Origin: Hyaloperonospora brassicae | Lineage: Eukaryota > Oomycota > Peronosporomycetes > Peronosporales > Peronosporaceae | Direction of reading: 5' to 3' | NCBI GenBank assembly: GCA_947650285.1 | Contig: CANTFL010001373.1 | Span: 62,001-126,000 of the forward strand | Length of the DNA stretch: 64,000 nucleotides | Part shown: piece by piece, positions 13,701 to 25,723 of the stretch | Layout of the letters: the number at the start of each line of letters is the position of its first letter | Position numbering within the stretch: position 1 is the stretch's first letter | Notes under the pieces: model-generated | The model's database searches: none | What the model was told of the DNA's origin: nothing | Seen by the model: only the letters and a program-made list of their open reading frames with translations | Program-made: the position numbers and the translations under genes

Positions 13701-14870
13701 CATGACAACCATTAGTTCTAATGCTGGATTTTTAATTATAGCAAAATCGAACATATATGAACAGTAGAACTAGTAAACTCATGGAATAGTAAATTGGATT
13801 CGATCGTTGTTGGATTGCGTGTAGGCGGTCACACTTAGCTGATTTTTATCCCTGCGAGTAATATTAGCAGCTGTCGCATATACATTTTTATCGCCCTTCC
13901 ACTATATGATCGACACCACTTTGCGTCATCATGCATCAATTTCTAAAACAATTTTGTTGTTGTAGGTTACAGCTCAAATTCGATACTGATCAAATAGCTT
14001 CATTTTTATTCGCGCTCGTCCAGTTAATCAGTCTTTGGCTGAGATGTTACGGGTTCCTTACTTTATATTATCTTATAGGTTGTGGTCTCTTTTAAATCAC
14101 TGCCCATATATGACAATTATCAACAAATTGGGTAAGGGTAACATTTAAAACGTACAGAACTATGTCTGAGCCGAATATCGAGCACATCTTATAACATATT
14201 GTTTGTAGTGCAAATACTTATTATATCAGCTGCAGCAAAACCATATTTCATCACAATTTGCCCGCACTGTTAAAATAGCCGTAACGATTCGCTTTAAGCG
14301 TATACATTAGATGAACAACAAACTCGCCTGTTAATTATCTGCTAACACCCTTTAACGAGCCAATGTACTAGCAGTACATTATCCCACGTACTTGTCATTC
14401 TATACTTTGATTGTTGACAAGGCACATAGATGATAGAGTGCGGGTCATACACTAGAATATTTTCGTTTGTTTTACATAATAAACAATTTCGGCTGTAGAA
14501 ACATGAATTTTTACATTTCCTGATGGTTTGTTCCTTCTAGTTTTTATCTGACTATATACACAGAAGTGACTAAGTCAATGTCTGCGTAGCAAAAAGACAC
14601 GTCAGATGTCACGATCTGTATCTTCGGTGCTTATCATTGTATTGCGTCACTTTTTATATGATTGGAGATGACGTAATACAGTGATGTTACAGTTTACTAA
14701 CTGTAAATGCTAACAATTATTGTTTCGCAACATATTACCGCAGGTAACATTGTTTCAAGCGATATGAAATAGGTGTTACAAATTTGGCCATCGAGATGAG
14801 AAGAATGTGCCTACAAAACAAAGATAGAGGCATGAATTAGACAAAAAAATGTTCGAGGTATATTCGGGTA
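7736..14870. other. AT-rich desert, no gene
   Basis: About 7 kb of AT-rich sequence with only short, unrelated open frames on both strands (largest under 90 codons). I recognise no protein domain, RNA gene or LTR end. Confidence 0.6.
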
Positions 14871-14884
14871 CGCGTGCGAACCAC

Positions 14885-15030
14885 TAAATCCGGCTTTGTC
14901 ATCCGCCCTCTGTTAATTTGTATTCGTACCGCCCCTGCGCGGATATCGATCCACGTACCTCCCGGTCCCACTGCCAGGGCATTTTGTCACTCGTCAACTA
15001 GGACGGTTAGAGGCAATGGCTCTAACCGAT
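14885..15030 (-). repeat. Possible tRNA-related SINE
   Basis: Read on the minus strand, the segment has a tRNA-like order: an A-box-like TAGTTGACGAGTGAC, then GCCCTGGCAGTGGGACCGGGAGG, and a B-box-like GGATCGATATCC about 50 bases further on. The B box has one extra base against the usual GGTTCGANNCC. A perfect 9-bp hairpin (15004-15012 with 15020-15028, 7-base loop) sits at the 5' side. No complete cloverleaf can be folded by eye, so it is not a functional tRNA gene. tRNA-derived SINEs are known in oomycetes; membership of one is inference. Confidence 0.3.
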
Positions 15031-15789
15031 CTAGTTCCAGTCATTATTTAATATTGAAAAATAAATAAAAGTAAAGTAAACGCTTATAAAGTTTGTAAGT
15101 TAAAATACTGTGTTTCAAATGATGAGCTAGCTGAGTTTGCAAGGCTAAATTGATCATAATGTTCGATGTCGTTTGTATATAATTCATTTATCAGCACACT
15201 ATCTCTAAATTAACTAGTTACACTCAAATTTTGCAAACAAGTGGACCTTTTACGTCCATACAATTCTGTATAACTAATAGTCTCTAAATTAAAGTACTCC
15301 TATAAATGTAGACCTGTAATAGCACCTTCTATTCTATATCAATATGGGCAATATGCTGCATCAATTCGTTCGAAGATTGTGTGATAAACATGACGAAGTG
15401 CTTAATTTTTCCTAATGATCATGTGTGTATTGCCAGTCACTATTTTGAAACCTGTACTTCAGATTCATTGTTGCTTATAGCGTGTTGATCAAGACATATG
15501 ATTTTGGCACGTTTCCCGTACTAACATGTAATGCATGATTAGCTTTCTATTTTGCTTTAATCAGGCCTTTTCGTGCATTTAAGATAAGGCGCCAACAATC
15601 TGGACATTGTCTATCGTCCCGATTTTACATCTTAAACAAGCTTTGCAGATCAAAGCTGTTCTTGTCTTTGTAAGATAGTATTTCATTTTAACCACGAAAA
15701 GAACAAATTTATACTCCGTTATTTGTCGAGATGTGTGCTTTACTTGTTTAAACTTATGTTTATATGCCAACATTACGACACTTACCCAT

Positions 15790-15856
15790 TGAAAGTATTA
15801 TGAACACTACATTGTAGACTTACAAAATATACAAGGTAATGTTCATAATACTTTCA
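15790..15856. repeat. Perfect 17-bp inverted repeat, 33-base spacer
   Basis: TGAAAGTATTATGAACA at 15790-15806 is exactly complementary to TGTTCATAATACTTTCA at 15840-15856. The spacer is 33 bases. A perfect 17-bp stem in otherwise mutated desert DNA suggests a recent or maintained hairpin, a small foldback element, or a miniature transposon end pair. No open frame lies inside. Confidence 0.8.
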
Positions 15857-18800
15857 GTAACGCAGGGATTCTCGGCAAATCACAGTACTGTTTTTAGATG
15901 GATACACACAATGATATACAACATATAGCGCCATGTATTATTACAAATATGATAAAATAAGATGTCTGCATCCGTACCATTAAACCAAATGTTATTTATT
16001 TCGACTTTTCATATTCGCAATTAGACCTATATCCGCTACCGCGCACCACAATTTTGGATGAAGTTTTTGTGTGCTTTGTATATGCAAAGTAACTCAAGAA
16101 AAAGCATGATAGGTCTCTAGATGTTACGCAAGATTTAGTTATCAGTGAATACATATGCAATATATATGGTCAAACCATATGTGCACACGTTGATGTAAGG
16201 TTATTATAATAAAAATTTTCCCAAACGGTCATTTGTTGGAAAGCTCGGTTCATACATGCATTTGTAGCTACGTTTCAACTTGTACCGCTTAATTTGCATG
16301 AAAGTGAAGCAACATTTTGTCACGTTGTGATTTATTTATGTACTGTTTGTTTGACAAAGTTTGGTCGTCGATATTCTTTCGCCATTCTCGTATAAGATTC
16401 CATGACCGCGCCGTAGAAAATCTAAACAGCACACTCAACATCCTGCTGCTGGAATACTTTACCTCATACTCTAATGTAGCAGTAGTAGTGAAAATAGTAT
16501 TTTGTTGCCATCACCAAAATTGTTTTTTCGGTCGAGCTTCTCAGACGATCGGAACGGCGATGTTTAAATTTTGAACTAATTATGTTTCTTTTTCTTACTA
16601 ACATTTGATGACAGAAAAAGGCCTTGCATTAAAATTATCAATGTGCCTTTAATTTGTAAAACTCCATAATTGAGCGAAAGGTAGACCGGTTGGTGCCAGA
16701 TCAACTGCCTTTTTATAAGTGAGGTTTGTTTTCAAGTTTTGGATGAAGCCACGATATAAAGCCGTAAATCCATCCAATTGACCATCGAATTAAGCCTCCG
16801 TTGTACAAAGTACAGGCTGTGATCGTGTGAGATAATATTGTCTGGTATAGGATGATAAAAGATAATAGGTCAATTCAGGAACGGAGGAAGGCGGTTACAT
16901 CTGAGCTTCGCCTCTATAGGGATATGAAATATTGCGTGCTGTTCATATTGTTTAAATTTATTTGCTACCCATATATTTACATTGATGAAATGTGTATACA
17001 AGACAGACAAGGTTCAGACCCCCATGCTAACTTCTAGTTCGTCCAAATGTCATAATTACTCGTAGTTCGTTGCAAACAAATTGTTTATATCTGTTAGCTT
17101 TTCATTTGTTCTTGATAGTACAGATGTATATGCCTTGACGCACAATGACATATATTTCGTAGCTTAGCCTTTCCTGGCTACAAGACAACTTGCCTTGCAC
17201 TTTGCACTTTTCCGACTGAGTTTTCATGCCTGTGGCCGCAGCTAATCTGCAAACGGACAACTTCCTTTGTCTACCCGTCTTGTTCTGATATTCGTCTTTT
17301 CCCTTGTTTCAAACAGGTGTAGCCAAGGTAAACGCACACGAAATGTTCCAACAACTAAAAGTTAGGTAAAACGTCACAATACACAGTACTTTTCTAGCCA
17401 ATCGTATGCATACAGTTACGTATAAACGAAAATGAGAGTGTGTCGATATGGTATACGGAATGGGTTGCAATGAATAAGATATGTGTGAAGATACCAATGC
17501 CTAAGTAGATTGCGATGATCGCAGTTTTGCATGCATAACTCGAACCTGCCATTTCTTTCTGGCTTTTAATGAATTAGTCGTGCTAGCTAGGATGCGTTTT
17601 GCCATCGCGAGACAAGTGTGCGAAACACAGAGGAATATCGATTGAAACGCTAATGTAGAAATTATATTGAAGGGTTGTATTGCCTTTCGCAAGTGTAGGG
17701 TCTCACAAGTCTGTAATCGTTGTTCTAAAGGTCAACGCACATTCTAGTCGCAACAATTGATGATTTGGTCAACAAGAACTTTACGACTATGGCGGTTGTA
17801 TTGAATTAACTTTGGGAGTTCTTAACTGTACGCAGCATGATCTTACATCGACTAGCCAGTTGTAGCGCTGACGGGCAGAGATAAACGATGTTGTTTGAAG
17901 AAGTGATACCGTCACAAATTGAAAGGAACGCTGGACTTGTAGGACTGATGAGGTCCTAACGTACAAAATGTCGGATTTGCCAGCTCCGATGGTAACCTCC
18001 ATCATACGCTTATGTTGCTAAATCGCTTATAATGTTAGTGTGAAACACCTACGCAATTCATATTGAGTGCTTCTAGTTGACTTGTGGTCAACCCATAGAC
18101 GCACTATAGTAATGCTGAGCGTCCCTTCGACTATTTTTAGTACGAGCATTGTTCGTTCATCCATTATGAGAAGTGCCTGGGATGGTGATGATACAATTAT
18201 ATTACTAGTACAAGTGCCTCGATGCATACATCATTCAAGGGTATTGTAGCAAATCTAGGTTTTGTTGAAGCATTCCACTCGAAAGGGTTACGTATCACCA
18301 CGAAACCAAATTCGTTTCGATTCTTATTGGAGATCTGATATGTACATCCGGTAGTGTCATAGGCTACAAAGAGTTCGTTCGCAGTCAGCCTGCTGATCAG
18401 AAGGACACCAGTTTGTCACTCGCTACGTAGCCGCCAACTTGTACAACCACTTTCATCTTCGCATTGCATTAACTTATATCATCACTACCACCCCGTCTTC
18501 GAATGAGTTTAGCCCCCTTTGTAATCTCGAGAAAAAGGTTGGTCATTACAGCTCCGTTATGTATCTGATAGCCTGATTCGACCTACGCTTCTCTCGCTGT
18601 AATGCATTTTCTCGGCTTCTTGGGAATGCTGTTCGCTAGGTAATAGAAACATATCGCGTTCGACGTCCACCTTTTTACACTTTCAACGACATATTCATCG
18701 ATATCCCGTTACAATGTTTGTCGCCGGAACCCTTAATCGTAACTTTGAGTCAGAACGTGTATGACATGACCGCAGTCTTCAACAAAAACCGTGTAGTATT

Positions 18801-19192
18801 ACCATTCATGACGCCAAACCTGAGTCACCTTGCGACTGGTTGATGGTGTAGGTTGAAGTAAGCTACATGTTGGAATCCATTGAGATAGCATGATCATTCT
18901 GATTAGAGACATGGGTACTGCACGACCATGTGCAAATGGGACCCTGATCAGTTAAGATGTACCTTGACTGGTCACGGGTCACCGCAGCTATCTGTGGCAC
19001 TATATTAAGTACCGTTGGGCAATTACATCACTAGGTTATTGCAACGCGCCGTCCTCGTCATGGGTGTTTCAGCGATATCGCTCACTCTGTAAGACACATT
19101 AATGATAAAAATCAGATATTTGAGCTGCGATTGCGCGTAATGACTTCGAAAGAGGGCATGCTAATGAATAATGGGGCGACCGCGCACAAGAC
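15857..19192. other. Gene-free stretch
   Basis: Only short frames without recognisable domains on either strand. Base composition becomes less AT-rich from about 18.3 kb. Nothing further can be supported. Confidence 0.55.
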
Positions 19193-19740
19193 GTCTTACG
19201 CTATCTAAGGAAGCACTCATCATGCAATTGAAAGGATACCTGCTTTCCTCATCGTCCACCAATAACCGTTTAACATTGTCCTAGGACTTGCGGAAGCTCA
19301 GCAGATATTACCACCAATTCAGAAATTGCTTTCTTGTGGTACGTAGAGCAAATGCATTCGTCCCGACGCGTGGAACCCTACAGTCGCTCTTGTGGACAGC
19401 ATTGGCTTCAAGGCGGTATGTGCCTCGGGCCTCTGCGAAACATTGCATGTAAGCAGCTCGAATCCAGTTTCGCCTTCTGTTGGAATCGCAGGAGCTGTAG
19501 AGAAATGTCACTATCTATCTGATTTCAGTAACCAGTGCACTAAACAAGGCGATGGTCAAAGGCTCCAGTAACACCTCCAGGCTACGCATCTGAGGTCTGT
19601 CGTTCATCAGATTGACGGTATGTTGTTACAAGCTTATTTTAATCGAAGATTTACCTCGGCATGCGGTTTCCAACCGAATAAATCGTTACACAAAAGCCAG
19701 CCATAGTATGCTGTGCAGACCTCGCTCGCACAGAATTACT
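19193..19740 (+). repeat. Dispersed repeat, copy A (pair with 48833-49379)
   Basis: About 550 bases match 48833-49379 in the same orientation with scattered substitutions and very few indels. Shared blocks include GTAGGACTTGCGGAAGCTCAG-like text, ACCACCAATTCAGAAATTGC and TCAGATTGACGGTATGTTG. One frame is open over 62 codons in both copies (19334-19522 here), but it lacks an ATG start and has no domain I know. Another frame reads protein-like text interrupted by the same TAG in both copies. It may be a fragment of an unidentified transposon or of a duplicated gene. Confidence 0.8.
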
Positions 19741-19871
19741 TCGCGTTGTTAAGTTGTTGACCTAGCCGCTTGCCTGCTTTCCGACCTCAAGCAGCTGTCA
19801 TAGTTACTGAACATGTAAGCTTTCGGTGGCCAATACGTGGACGAGAGGACAATCATATCGAGCCAATTTGT

Positions 19872-20228
19872 ATGACGCGACAAAAAAAGGGAAACGGAAC
19901 AGTCACGTCAGACTTGTCTCTCAGCAAGGCACTCACACGCATGAATACGACTTATATCGATAAACGCGACATAGTTGTGTGCAAGTCGTCAAAAGTCAGT
20001 GCCTGCGTGAGGCCAGAAGTGAAAGCACATTGTCGTGTGCTTTTAGATACACGTGCACAGCTAGGTTGGAACAATCTTGACATGAAATTGCAGGTCTCGG
20101 ATGCACGATATGGTAAAGACGTCCTAAATGTACTTCAGGTGAGCTTCTCTAGCGTTATCAGAGAGCAGCACATTCATCCAGGTGAGCTCGTGCAACATTG
20201 TTTGGTCTATTTCTACAAGAGCGAGTGA
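19872..20228 (+). CDS. Small uncharacterised ORF
   Basis: An ATG-started frame of 118 codons lies downstream of the dispersed repeat and ends 263 bases before the convergent stop of the PPEF gene. The predicted protein is basic at the N terminus, then mixed and soluble, without signal peptide, membrane segment or known motif. The open frame extends upstream without an ATG to 19770. Length is within what chance allows at this base composition. I do not recognise it; it may not be a gene. Confidence 0.2.
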   Translation: MTRQKKGNGTVTSDLSLSKALTRMNTTYIDKRDIVVCKSSKVSACVRPEVKAHCRVLLDTRAQLGWNNLDMKLQVSDARYGKDVLNVLQVSFSSVIREQHIHPGELVQHCLVYFYKSE

Positions 20229-20491
20229 CAAACGAAATGTGGCGACCTCCAGCTGTTGCATCCCAGTCGTTCTGTTGCAACGGGAGCTTTGCCAAGGTCG
20301 AGATGATAATGACCACGGTAAAGGTTTAGTTTTGGTCGACGATTGACGAAGAATGTGAGGGTGGAGCACTCGTTGGGATAATGGCCAAGGCGTCAAAAGC
20401 AGTTCAACAGCCAAAGTATATTATCATAGCTTCAAAGGCAAAGCACACACCAACTCTTGTACATACAATGTGCTTGACATCGTTCTCGTGC

Positions 20492-22940
20492 TCAACTCGT
20501 ACTGTCGGCTTCTGCAACTCCTTCAGCGCCTTCTTCGTCTTTGCTCAAATCAGCTGATGAGGTGGGAAGTGCAATAACTTGCACACTGCCATGTTCCTCG
20601 AGCATCCAAGGCGCAGGAGAACGCGAGCGAGCCGCCTTGAACTCCGGGTCGGACGTACTTGACTTGCGATGAACTGCTTCGGCTGTCTCGTCGGTTTTAT
20701 CGGTATGTGCAACTTTACCTGAACCGCCTGAAGCGGCTGCAGTCGCATGGCTAGGTAACGAAAGCCCATTCAAAGCACCCATTGCACTTAGCGCCTTCAT
20801 TTTTTGGCGCGCGCGTTTCCACTTGGCGTGAACAGTGAGCGTTGCGTTGATGCGAAAGCCCTCCATAAACTCGTTAATGTTGATTTCGTTGTCGTGGCTA
20901 AAGTCCATCATGCGCATATAATCGATACCGTTGGTGCTAAACGGCTTGGCTCCGGGAGGCAAGTGTTCGTTCAGCAACTTAATGCCATTCTCCAACTCGT
21001 CCACAGAGATGGTGCCGTTGCCGTCACGGTCAAGCACACGAAAAAGAGCTTCTAGTCGTGAGCGATGACGATACAGCGAATTGAACGCGCTGCGCTGCTT
21101 CGTGCCTACAATGTCGGTGTTTCCGTCGTCATCTGTGCATATGACGGCTCCCGTAGTATTATAGCGGTCCAGAAAATCATTATACGGCACCAAACCTTCA
21201 TCATCCAACACGGTCAATAGCGGCTGAAGAGCGTTCCAATCCAATGACAAATCCAACACTTCTTCCATAATGGCACCCCACGCCTCGACCGTGACCTTGC
21301 CAGCGTGCTCCTTGTCATAGTCCTCAAACTCCTGGACCAAATCGGACCGGTATTGCACGATGAGCGAGAAAAGCGCATCCAGGTTGGACACTGCCATATC
21401 GCGACTCTCCGCATTTGCCATGTACTGGAAAAACCCAGGTTTGCCCTTACCCGAAGGAATATGCATGAAGCAGCCCAAATTATTTGCCTTGCCGCAATAA
21501 TTCGATGCCGAAAACAACGTAACGAGCATACCCTTTTCTTTAAACGGCCAGTCAAAGCCTTGTGGAACGCATTCATGCGACCGAACGACAAGCGCAAGTT
21601 TATTCTTCATCATGAACTTTTGCACAATGTCCGGACCGTACATCGTACCAGCGCCACGCTTGTTTTCTTCGTATCCCTTAGTTTCTTTCGGATCGCTCCA
21701 AAGCAAGTCTCGCATGAGCTGCATCTTTCGATACGCTTCGCGCTCTTTCCGGCACTTGGGCTTCTCACGATACCGCGTGAGATCGTAGCCAGACCTGTCT
21801 AGCGTATTAAAATCTTTGACCGACATATTGTCGCGGGGTACACCGCCGTGTACGACGAGGATGCGTTCGTCAATCAGTGTAGCAAGGGGCAGGTAACGAA
21901 AGCTCTCGCAGAAGAGGTCGTACACATATCGGTCGTACTTGACATCACATTCTTTCATGAATCCGAACACTTGAGTGATCGAGTTTTCTTCGTGGTTGCC
22001 GCGGTTTAACAAAACATAATCCGGGTACAGCAGCTTGAAAAGATACACGATGACAGCAATCTCCACGCTTCGGTCACCACGGTCTACAAAATCTCCGTTA
22101 AATACGTACGGGTTTGACTTGGACGGTAGGCCGTTCTCACGAAAGATCAGCAGCAAGTCATCCAGCTGCCCGTGCAGGTCACCAATGACTGTAATGTGCT
22201 TCGCAGGTGCAATAGTAAACTCCACCATGGTCGGACTTTGCCGAAGCAGTGTCGTCACTTCGGTAACCACGCGAATCACAACATTTCGCGGAATCTTTCG
22301 CCCGTTACGACACGAATCAATCAAGTTTTCCACATTCTGAAGTGTAATGACTCGGTCCAGCTCGTCTCCCTGCACGTACATGTTGGCAATGTCAATGTTG
22401 CCCGTTTCAGGCTGAAAGATTGGACAAACTTCCAGGTCCTCCTTCTCTTTCTCTCCGTCGAGACCAGGAATGTAGTTCACAAGGGCATGGAGGAAAAGCG
22501 ACAGTTCCAACTATACATGAAGAAGAGGGAATTGCGAAAACGGTCATAAGCTACACCGACAAAATTAACCCATTTGACTACGTGCCCAACAAGGCACGAA
22601 ACAGCATTCAACAAAAGATGCACAAGCCCACTTACGGCTTCAGCCTCTTCCCGGTTCTCAAGATCGTTAAAGAGCTTCCAATTGGAAATCACCTGGTCGC
22701 CAGTAGGCGTTGAGGCTGTTGACGAGCATGGAGACAAACCAAACTCCGACGTCTGTTCATGGCGGCTCAGAGGCACAGGCTGAGGAGTTTTCTGCACAAG
22801 CGGCTCTAGCACACCAGAGACGAGCAATGACAACAGCAACATAAGGTGCCGTTCAGCCGTAGCGCAACTTGCGCAAAGTCTCCGCAACTTACCAGCGTGC
22901 GAAGGTCGTTGCTGGCCGGACCTGCTCCTCCAGACGCCAT
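20492..22940 (-). CDS. PPEF-type Ser/Thr phosphatase with EF-hands
   Basis: A PPP-family protein phosphatase with Ca-binding C terminus. Exons on the minus strand are 22940-22893, 22791-22636 and 22510-20492, joined in phase 0 at GTAAGT...CAG and GTAAGT...TAG, giving 740 residues. The PPP metal and catalytic motifs are intact: GDLHG (about 178-182), GDFVDRG (207-213), GNHE (239-242) and HGG (289-291). Two canonical EF-hand loops follow, DRDGNGTISVDE (562-573) and DFSHDNEININE (604-615), with degenerate EF-like segments before them. The last 100 residues are Ser/Ala/Glu-rich and probably disordered. The family (PPEF/PP7) dephosphorylates Ser/Thr under Ca control; the substrate is unknown. I chose the ATG at 22940 because it is followed by a strong donor and joins cleanly to the conserved W-x-x-F region of exon 2. 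Exons 1-2 are inferred from splice signals. Confidence 0.9.
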
Positions 22941-23198
22941 ACCGCATGTCAGTTTCGAGGCTATCCAGTCGACACAGAGCAACCGACAATTGAGGTGGTC
23001 TTACATGGCGCTAGGCTGGCGCATGGGGGTGGGTGCGAGACGCGTCGAGCCCGTGGAATGCCGATGCGCTTCCGTGCCCGGTTTGTTGCCCATATTAGAC
23101 GGTCGGAAAACATGGAGCCAATCGAGTCGACATATCGGCCAATCACGACAGTTTGCTGCGTGGGAGCGAATCAGAGGGGGCACTGGAACTGCTCAGTC

Positions 23199-23214
23199 AG
23201 TCAGTCGACTGACT
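23199..23214. promoter_or_regulatory. 16-bp perfect palindrome upstream of PPEF gene
   Basis: AGTCAGTCGACTGACT is a perfect palindrome, preceded by further CAGT units. It lies 259 bases upstream of the phosphatase start, in the 462-bp gap to the V-ATPase stop codon. Protein binding is inference only. Confidence 0.35.
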
Positions 23215-23402
23215 ATTCGCTGTCGACAAAGTGGGGTCCCAAGTGTCGAAAGACGAGCGAGCGGCCGTTGATTATGGAAACGCAAAAAGTGATGGAAAAC
23301 CGCCTTTTTACAATGACAAAGCACCGCGTGGGGTCTGGTCGGGTTGTACACCCTGGCGCGTGAACGGGCAGCTTTTCCTCTGCCAGCGACTTGTCTCGTT
23401 GC

Positions 23403-25491
23403 CTAGTCCGACAGCGTCTGAAAAGCCTGCTCTACCTCGTCGTCGAGACCACGGAAAAAAGCCTTGAGCTCGGCTTCTGGTTGCTTGGGCAGCTGGAACT
23501 TTGTCTGGATGATCTTCTGTAGCACGGGGTTCATCGACGTCTTGATCTGTGCCCACGTCACTTTGGCATCGGGTGGCGAGTCGGCAATGGTCTTTTGACT
23601 CAGGTTGTAGAACAAAATGATCGATCGCAGCATGCCCACGCTCTTGACTAATGGACACGTGTAGTCGTAGTCGGAAAACGCGTTCTGCTGCAGGAAATCC
23701 TCGCGAATGATCTTGGCCACCTCCATGATCACCTTCTGATCTTCCGACAGCGACTCCTTGCCGACCAGTTGCACGATTTCCGTTAAGTTGTCTTCTTTCT
23801 GCAGAATCTCTTGGCACTTGGTACGCAGTGTCGAGTACTCGGGGTCGATCTTGTTGAAAAACGGCTCAAGCACACGCATGTACTTTGTGTAGCTAATGAG
23901 CCAGTTCACGGACGGGAAATGCTTGCGCTGGGCCAGCTTCTTGTCCAAGCCCCAGAAAACCTGCACGATACTCAACGTCGCCGCTGTCACAGGATCAGAG
24001 AAGTCACCGCCTGGAGGTGACACGGCGCCCACGACGGTGACACTACCCTCACGCGTCGGGCTACCCAGACACGCCACTCGACCGGCACGCTCGTAAAAGG
24101 CAGCCAGGCGAGCACCTAGGTAGGCCGGATACCCGCTGTCAGCAGGCATTTCGCCCAGCCGACCCGAGATCTCACGCAGAGCCTCGGCCCAACGACTCGT
24201 CGAGTCTGCCATCATCGAGACATTCATGCCCTGGTCACGGAAGTACTCGGCCAATGTAATGCCAGTGTAGATCGACGCCTCGCGAGCAGCCACAGGCATG
24301 TTGCTCGTGTTAGCCACCAGCGTCGTACGCTTCATAATAGGCACTTCACGGTCGTTGATAGTCATCGTTAGCTCAGGGAAATCATTCAGCACTTCAGCCA
24401 TCTCGTTACCACGCTCGCCGCAGCCCACATACACAATCGCATCCGAGTTCGAGTGCTTGGACAAAGCTTGCGAAATGACGGTCTTGCCGCAGCCAAAAGC
24501 ACCCGGGACGGCACACGTTCCACCCAACACGGACGGAAACAAAGCATCAATTATGCGCTGCCCCGTCGTGAGAGCGACGTTACCAGCCAGCTTCTCCGCT
24601 ACCGGGCGCGGCTTTCGCACTGGCCACATGTGAGCAAGTCCAAGCTTGTGCGTAACGCCAGTGGTGTCGTCGTGCACTTCGAGCACCGTATCTTTAAGCG
24701 TGAATTCTTCATGATTGTCCGTGTCAGCGCCATAGATCTTGACGACGGTGCCAAATACATTGGGGGGACACATGATCTTGTGCGAGTGCAAAATGTCATT
24801 TTCATGGACGAGACCAAAGATATCGCCGCCCGAAATTGGGTCGCCCTCCCGCACGTTCACGGGCTTGTAGCGCCACATCTTGTCGGCATCTAATGAAGCC
24901 ACATCGACTCCACGAGGAATGTATACGTCCTTGGTGAGTTCACTGATTGCATGCAATGGACGCTGGATCCCGTCAAAGATATTGTCCACGATGCCCGGTC
25001 CGAGCTCCACTGACAGCGGCTGCTTGCGGCGCTCAACAGGGTCTCCGACTGTCAGTCCGGAAGTGTCTTCGTACACCTGAATGGACGCGTTGGTGTTCTC
25101 GAGCTTAATGATCTCTCCCACGAGCTTGTCATGGCCCACACGGACCTGAACGAAGAGAGCGATCGGTACTTAGTAAAGTGATAACAACAGTCAATAGGAA
25201 TGGAGCGAGCATAGCGTACCAGCTCATACATGGCGGCCCCGTGCATGTTCTCGGCAATTACCACTTGGATCAAGAAGAATAGAGGACAATAGATACAAAC
25301 ACACATACAAATAAGTAGCAATAAGTATACTGAGAGTGAGAGAGAGAGAGCTGCGAGTAGAGAAGTAGGGGGAGAGGGGGCGACAGAACGTGCGCGTGCG
25401 TGGGCTATAGAGGGCACGTACAAGGACCCGACACTTTGTAGACATAGCCAAAGTCCGACTCTTTCTCATCGTCGCCAAACACGTGCGCCAT
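23403..25491 (-). CDS. VMA1: V-type H+-ATPase catalytic subunit A
   Basis: Catalytic A subunit of the V1 sector, which hydrolyses ATP to pump protons into vacuoles and endosomes. Exons on the minus strand are 25491-25422 (23 codons plus one base), 25263-25220 and 25145-23403. The introns (158 and 74 bp) are GTACGT...AAG and GTACGC...CAG. The product is 618 residues, the usual length of the family. The N terminus reads through [10 protein letters not shown] and [11 protein letters not shown], typical of this subunit. The P-loop GAFGCGKT lies at about 253-260, followed by GERGNEM and the [20 protein letters not shown] segment. No intein is present, unlike in some fungal VMA1 genes. The start is 233 bases from the NOB1 start on the other strand, so the two genes share a promoter region. 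The exon 1 to exon 2 junction gives Pro-Leu-Val-Ile, close to the family Pro-Val-Val. Confidence 0.96.
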
Positions 25492-25723
25492 GACGAGATC
25501 TTCTGTCGCGCGGATCTTTGAATCGCAATGTGTATACAACGAGCGACTCGCGGTATACAAGCAGCTCCTTCTCTGTTCACGGTGTCGGGATAGGGTGAAC
25601 GCAACGTGATTCGTCAAAAAGCACGCTCCATCGAACGTTGCGTACGCCACACAACTTTTTTCAGCGCAGCGCTGCGCTCATTGGCTGAAACGTGCACTGT
25701 TATTGGTTGGCGTCGAGCAGAGC
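25492..25723. promoter_or_regulatory. Bidirectional promoter, VMA1 / NOB1
   Basis: The 232 bases between two divergent ATGs must hold both promoters. Two inverted CCAAT boxes are visible (CATTGGCTG near 25680 and TATTGGTTGG near 25701), next to a GC-rich GCGCAGCGCTGCGC palindrome and a GCTCATT stretch that resembles the oomycete initiator. No TATA box is seen. Element function is inferred from sequence likeness. Confidence 0.55.

Noticed and set aside
15004..15028. Rho-independent terminator
   Set aside because: A perfect hairpin without U-tract, in a eukaryotic desert; better explained as part of a possible SINE.
20804..22549. Plus-strand frames of 83-165 codons across the phosphatase
   Set aside because: They are antisense shadows of the conserved PPEF exons; no domain or start context of their own.
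23403..25145. Intein in V-ATPase subunit A
   Set aside because: The P-loop region is continuous and the protein has the usual length of 618 residues.
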